64,000 bases of DNA, taken from the NCBI GenBank assembly GCA_033557465.1, contig CM066048.1:12562305-12626304 (forward strand), read 5' to 3'. Under the pieces are notes generated by a model that saw only the letters and a list, made by a program, of their open reading frames with translations, ran no database searches and was not told where the DNA came from. Both the position numbers and the translations under genes were made by a program. Below are positions 61,918 to 64,000 of the stretch, one piece after another. Source of the DNA: Ichthyophis bannanicus. Lineage: Eukaryota > Chordata > Amphibia > Gymnophiona > Ichthyophiidae. The first letter of the stretch is position 1; each line of letters opens with the position of its first letter.

Positions 61918-63663
61918 AGTTTACTTATTTATTTATTTGGTTTTATATACCGCGCTATTTCACATTCAGTGTGGTTTACAGGGAACAAGAACAGAAATTA
62001 CATAAAACAAGTTTAGAGAACAACAACTTACATAGAACAATCTTGGGAAACAATCACAATTACATAGAACATGATTAGTGCAAAACCAATTAGATAGGAG
62101 GTTAGCAGTGTAACCATATATAACTTAGGTAGGTATAACTTGGGTAATAACAGGGAAACTATATACATTGTAGTTGTATAATAAATATAAATGAGTTTCA
62201 TAGAAGGTTTGAGGGTTTGACTGAAAGGGTTTGGTAGCGTGCAGTGTTCTAAGTTACCTGTTCATAATATAGCTGAAACAGATGTGTCTTTAGATGTTTT
62301 CTGAAAGTAGATAGGTCAGAAATGGCACGGATGGGGGGGGGGGGGGGGAGATTTCCAGAGAGGTGGTGCACATAATTTGAATGCTCGACAATTAACAAAC
62401 TGGGAACTTTTTCTTACTATAGAAGGTACTCAAAGAGTGCTTGACATGGTAGATCTTCTTACTCTGTTGTCAGCTGTCCATTGTAGTATCTCATTAAGAG
62501 CAGTAGCTGAGAGGTTGTGTAGAATTTTGAATGTTATGATGAGAGCCTTGTACTTGAGACAAATTACAATGGGGAGCCAATGGAGCTGTTTCAGGAATGT
62601 GGTAACATGTTTGTATCTTGAGGCTTCAACCAGGGTTCATGCTGCCGTATTCATGGCCATTTCAAGGGGGTGAATTGCATAATCTGGAATACCATAGAGA
62701 ACAATGTTTGCATAATCAAAATGAGGGATAATCAATGCTTGGAATATTGTCTGGAAGTCAGGAGCTTCAAACAGGGGACGAAGTTGGCGAAGAGTCCATA
62801 ATTTTAGGTTTATTGTTCTGGTAGTGTTGTTTATGTGTGGCTCCATGGTCAAATGTTGGTCTTGGGAGATCCCCAGGTATCGTACTTCTTGCTGGGTGCT
62901 TATCTCAGTATCCCTCACTGGTAAGGTGGGAGGGGGTATGAATGAAGGGTCCTTAGTGATGAAGAGAGTCTTGGATTTCTTGCAGCTTACTTTTAAGTTA
63001 TGTAGAATCAGCCAGTTGGACACTGCATTGAAGCAGTCAATGATTTTAGAGTAGTTCATGTTGACTGTAGAGAAGGGGGAATAAAGCAGTACATCGTTGG
63101 CATAAATGTGGTAGAGAATGTTGAATGATTTAATTATGGAGCAAATAGGTTGAATGTAAATATTAAACAGTAGGGCTGATAAAGAGGAGCCTTGTGGGAC
63201 TCCTTGTGTTTGTACATAATTGGATGATGATTGCATACCTATGCGTACCGTGCTGTCAGTCTGAGAGGTAAGATCTGCACCAGTCTAAGGCTAGGTTCTG
63301 AATGCCAATCAGCTGCAGCTGGGTTAGGAGTAGATTGTGGGACACAGTGTCAAAGGCAGACGCAATGCCAAGAAAGAGTAGAATACATCCTTTGTTTGGA
63401 TTTGTTCATGCCTAAGATTAGATTGTTGATTAGTGTGACAAGCAGTAGACGAAATCCATGTTTGTTGTCATCCAGTGGATAATGGGCATCGATGTGATCC
63501 TGAATTTGTTGCTGTACAATCTTCTCTGTTACCTTGACCAGGAAGGGCAGGCTTGAAATGGATCTGTGGGATTTTACCTCTGCAGGATCAAGTTTAGGAT
63601 TCTTGAGAAGGGGTCTGATGGATGCAGCTTTTAGAGAGGCTGGAAATAGGCCTTTGGAGAAGG
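61918..63663 (-). pseudogene. Reverse L2 LINE, RT and 3' end
   Basis: The 3' tail is at 61918-62000 (TTTATTTATT, ATATACCGCGC, GTGGTTTACAGGGAAC). The minus strand then encodes the RT: SHRSISSLPFLVKVTEKIVQ (63600-63540), QGVPQGSSLSALLFNIYIQP and YHIYANDVLLYSPF (catalytic box YAND, not YADD), WLILHNLKVSCKKSKTLFI, EVRYLGISQDQHLTMEPHI and FQALIIPHFDYANIVLYGI. Frame shifts near 63350-63240. A G run is at 62333-62349. A CR1 tail interrupts it at 63664. Confidence 0.82.
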
Positions 63664-64000
63664 AACATAAGAACATAAGATATGCCATACTGGGACAGAC
63701 CAAAGTCCATCAAGCCCAGTATCCTGTTTCCAACAGTGGCCAATCTAGGTCATAAGTACCTAGCAGTCTCCCCAAAAGACACAGGTTCCTCAATGATTGT
63801 ATTGGGTCAAGCAGTGATATCCTGGGTCCCTTCTTAATAATGGTTTATGGACCTTTCCTCCAGGAACTTGTACACCAGCAGCTTTTACTACATCCTCCGA
63901 TAACAAATTCCAGAGTTTGATTACACATTGAGTGAAAAAATATTTTCTTTTATTAGTCTTAAATAGGTTACCCTGTAGCTTCATTGCATGTCTCCTAGTC
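63664..64000 (-). mobile_element. CR1 3' end (reverse), runs off the window
   Basis: GAACATAAGAACATAAGATA and CCATACTGGGACAGACC open the 3' end; the C-terminal domain follows (KLWNLLSEDVVKAAGVQ on minus). About 23 bp are missing near 63870 relative to other copies. It continues beyond 64000. Confidence 0.82.

Overview
The window reads as eukaryotic, non-coding, repeat-dense DNA from a large vertebrate genome. The mix of LINE families (L2, CR1, RTE and an L1/Tx1-like clade), a DIRS-type tyrosine-recombinase retrotransposon, hAT-like and other foldback DNA elements, 5S-derived and tRNA-derived SINEs, and Penelope-like elements carrying hammerhead motifs points to an amphibian, and the family flavour suggests a caecilian. 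That last step is inference; no species-specific gene confirms it. There are no bacterial operons, CRISPR arrays or complete conserved host genes. The only candidate host coding sequence is a two-exon, minus-strand small secreted peptide model (23295 to 22670).

Layout. 1-2440: L2 tails, two pyrimidine-rich minisatellites and a large imperfect palindrome. 2441-17210: a nest of insertions. A forward L2 fragment is split by a complete 13.8-kb DIRS element (2917-16728, with inverted terminal repeats and the diagnostic internal complementary region). The DIRS is itself split twice: by a full-length L1/Tx1-like LINE (3351-8840, 13-bp target-site duplication) five codons into its gag gene, and by a 2.5-kb hammerhead-bearing foldback element (11449-13953, 16-bp duplication) inside its reverse transcriptase. 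The foldback carries a further GC-rich insert. 17211-25067: mostly reverse L2 and CR1 fragments, a 5S-rRNA-derived SINE, an RTE 3' fragment and the candidate host exons. 25084-26655: an ORF1-only (HAL1-like) LINE with a 16-bp duplication. 27122-34998: a second full-length L1/Tx1-like element with an intact 274-aa ORF1, whose ORF2 is cut by a 1.38-kb unclassified insertion. 35783-38069: a non-autonomous hAT-like element (8-bp duplication) holding a 286-bp near-perfect palindrome and a G-rich minisatellite. 38070-45000: L2, CR1 (one copy with a 108-bp in-frame tandem triplication), MIR-like SINEs and foldback elements. 46110-49335: the best-preserved CR1. 50874-54700: minisatellites, CR1 ORF1 remnants and an L2 end. 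54700-56298: a second hammerhead-bearing foldback element with a 14-bp duplication. 56825-64000: reverse CR1 copies, a MIR-like SINE, a hAT-related remnant and a reverse L2 that is interrupted by CR1 at the window edge.

The genes do not act as a pathway. Each autonomous element encoded its own replication proteins (endonuclease and reverse transcriptase for LINEs; gag, RT/RNase H and tyrosine recombinase for DIRS), and almost all are now broken by frameshifts, stops or later insertions. The most notable signals are the pair of hammerhead-bearing inverted-arm elements, whose ribozyme stem I differs by compensating base changes, the ORF1-only LINE, and the phase-consistent small secreted-peptide exon pair.
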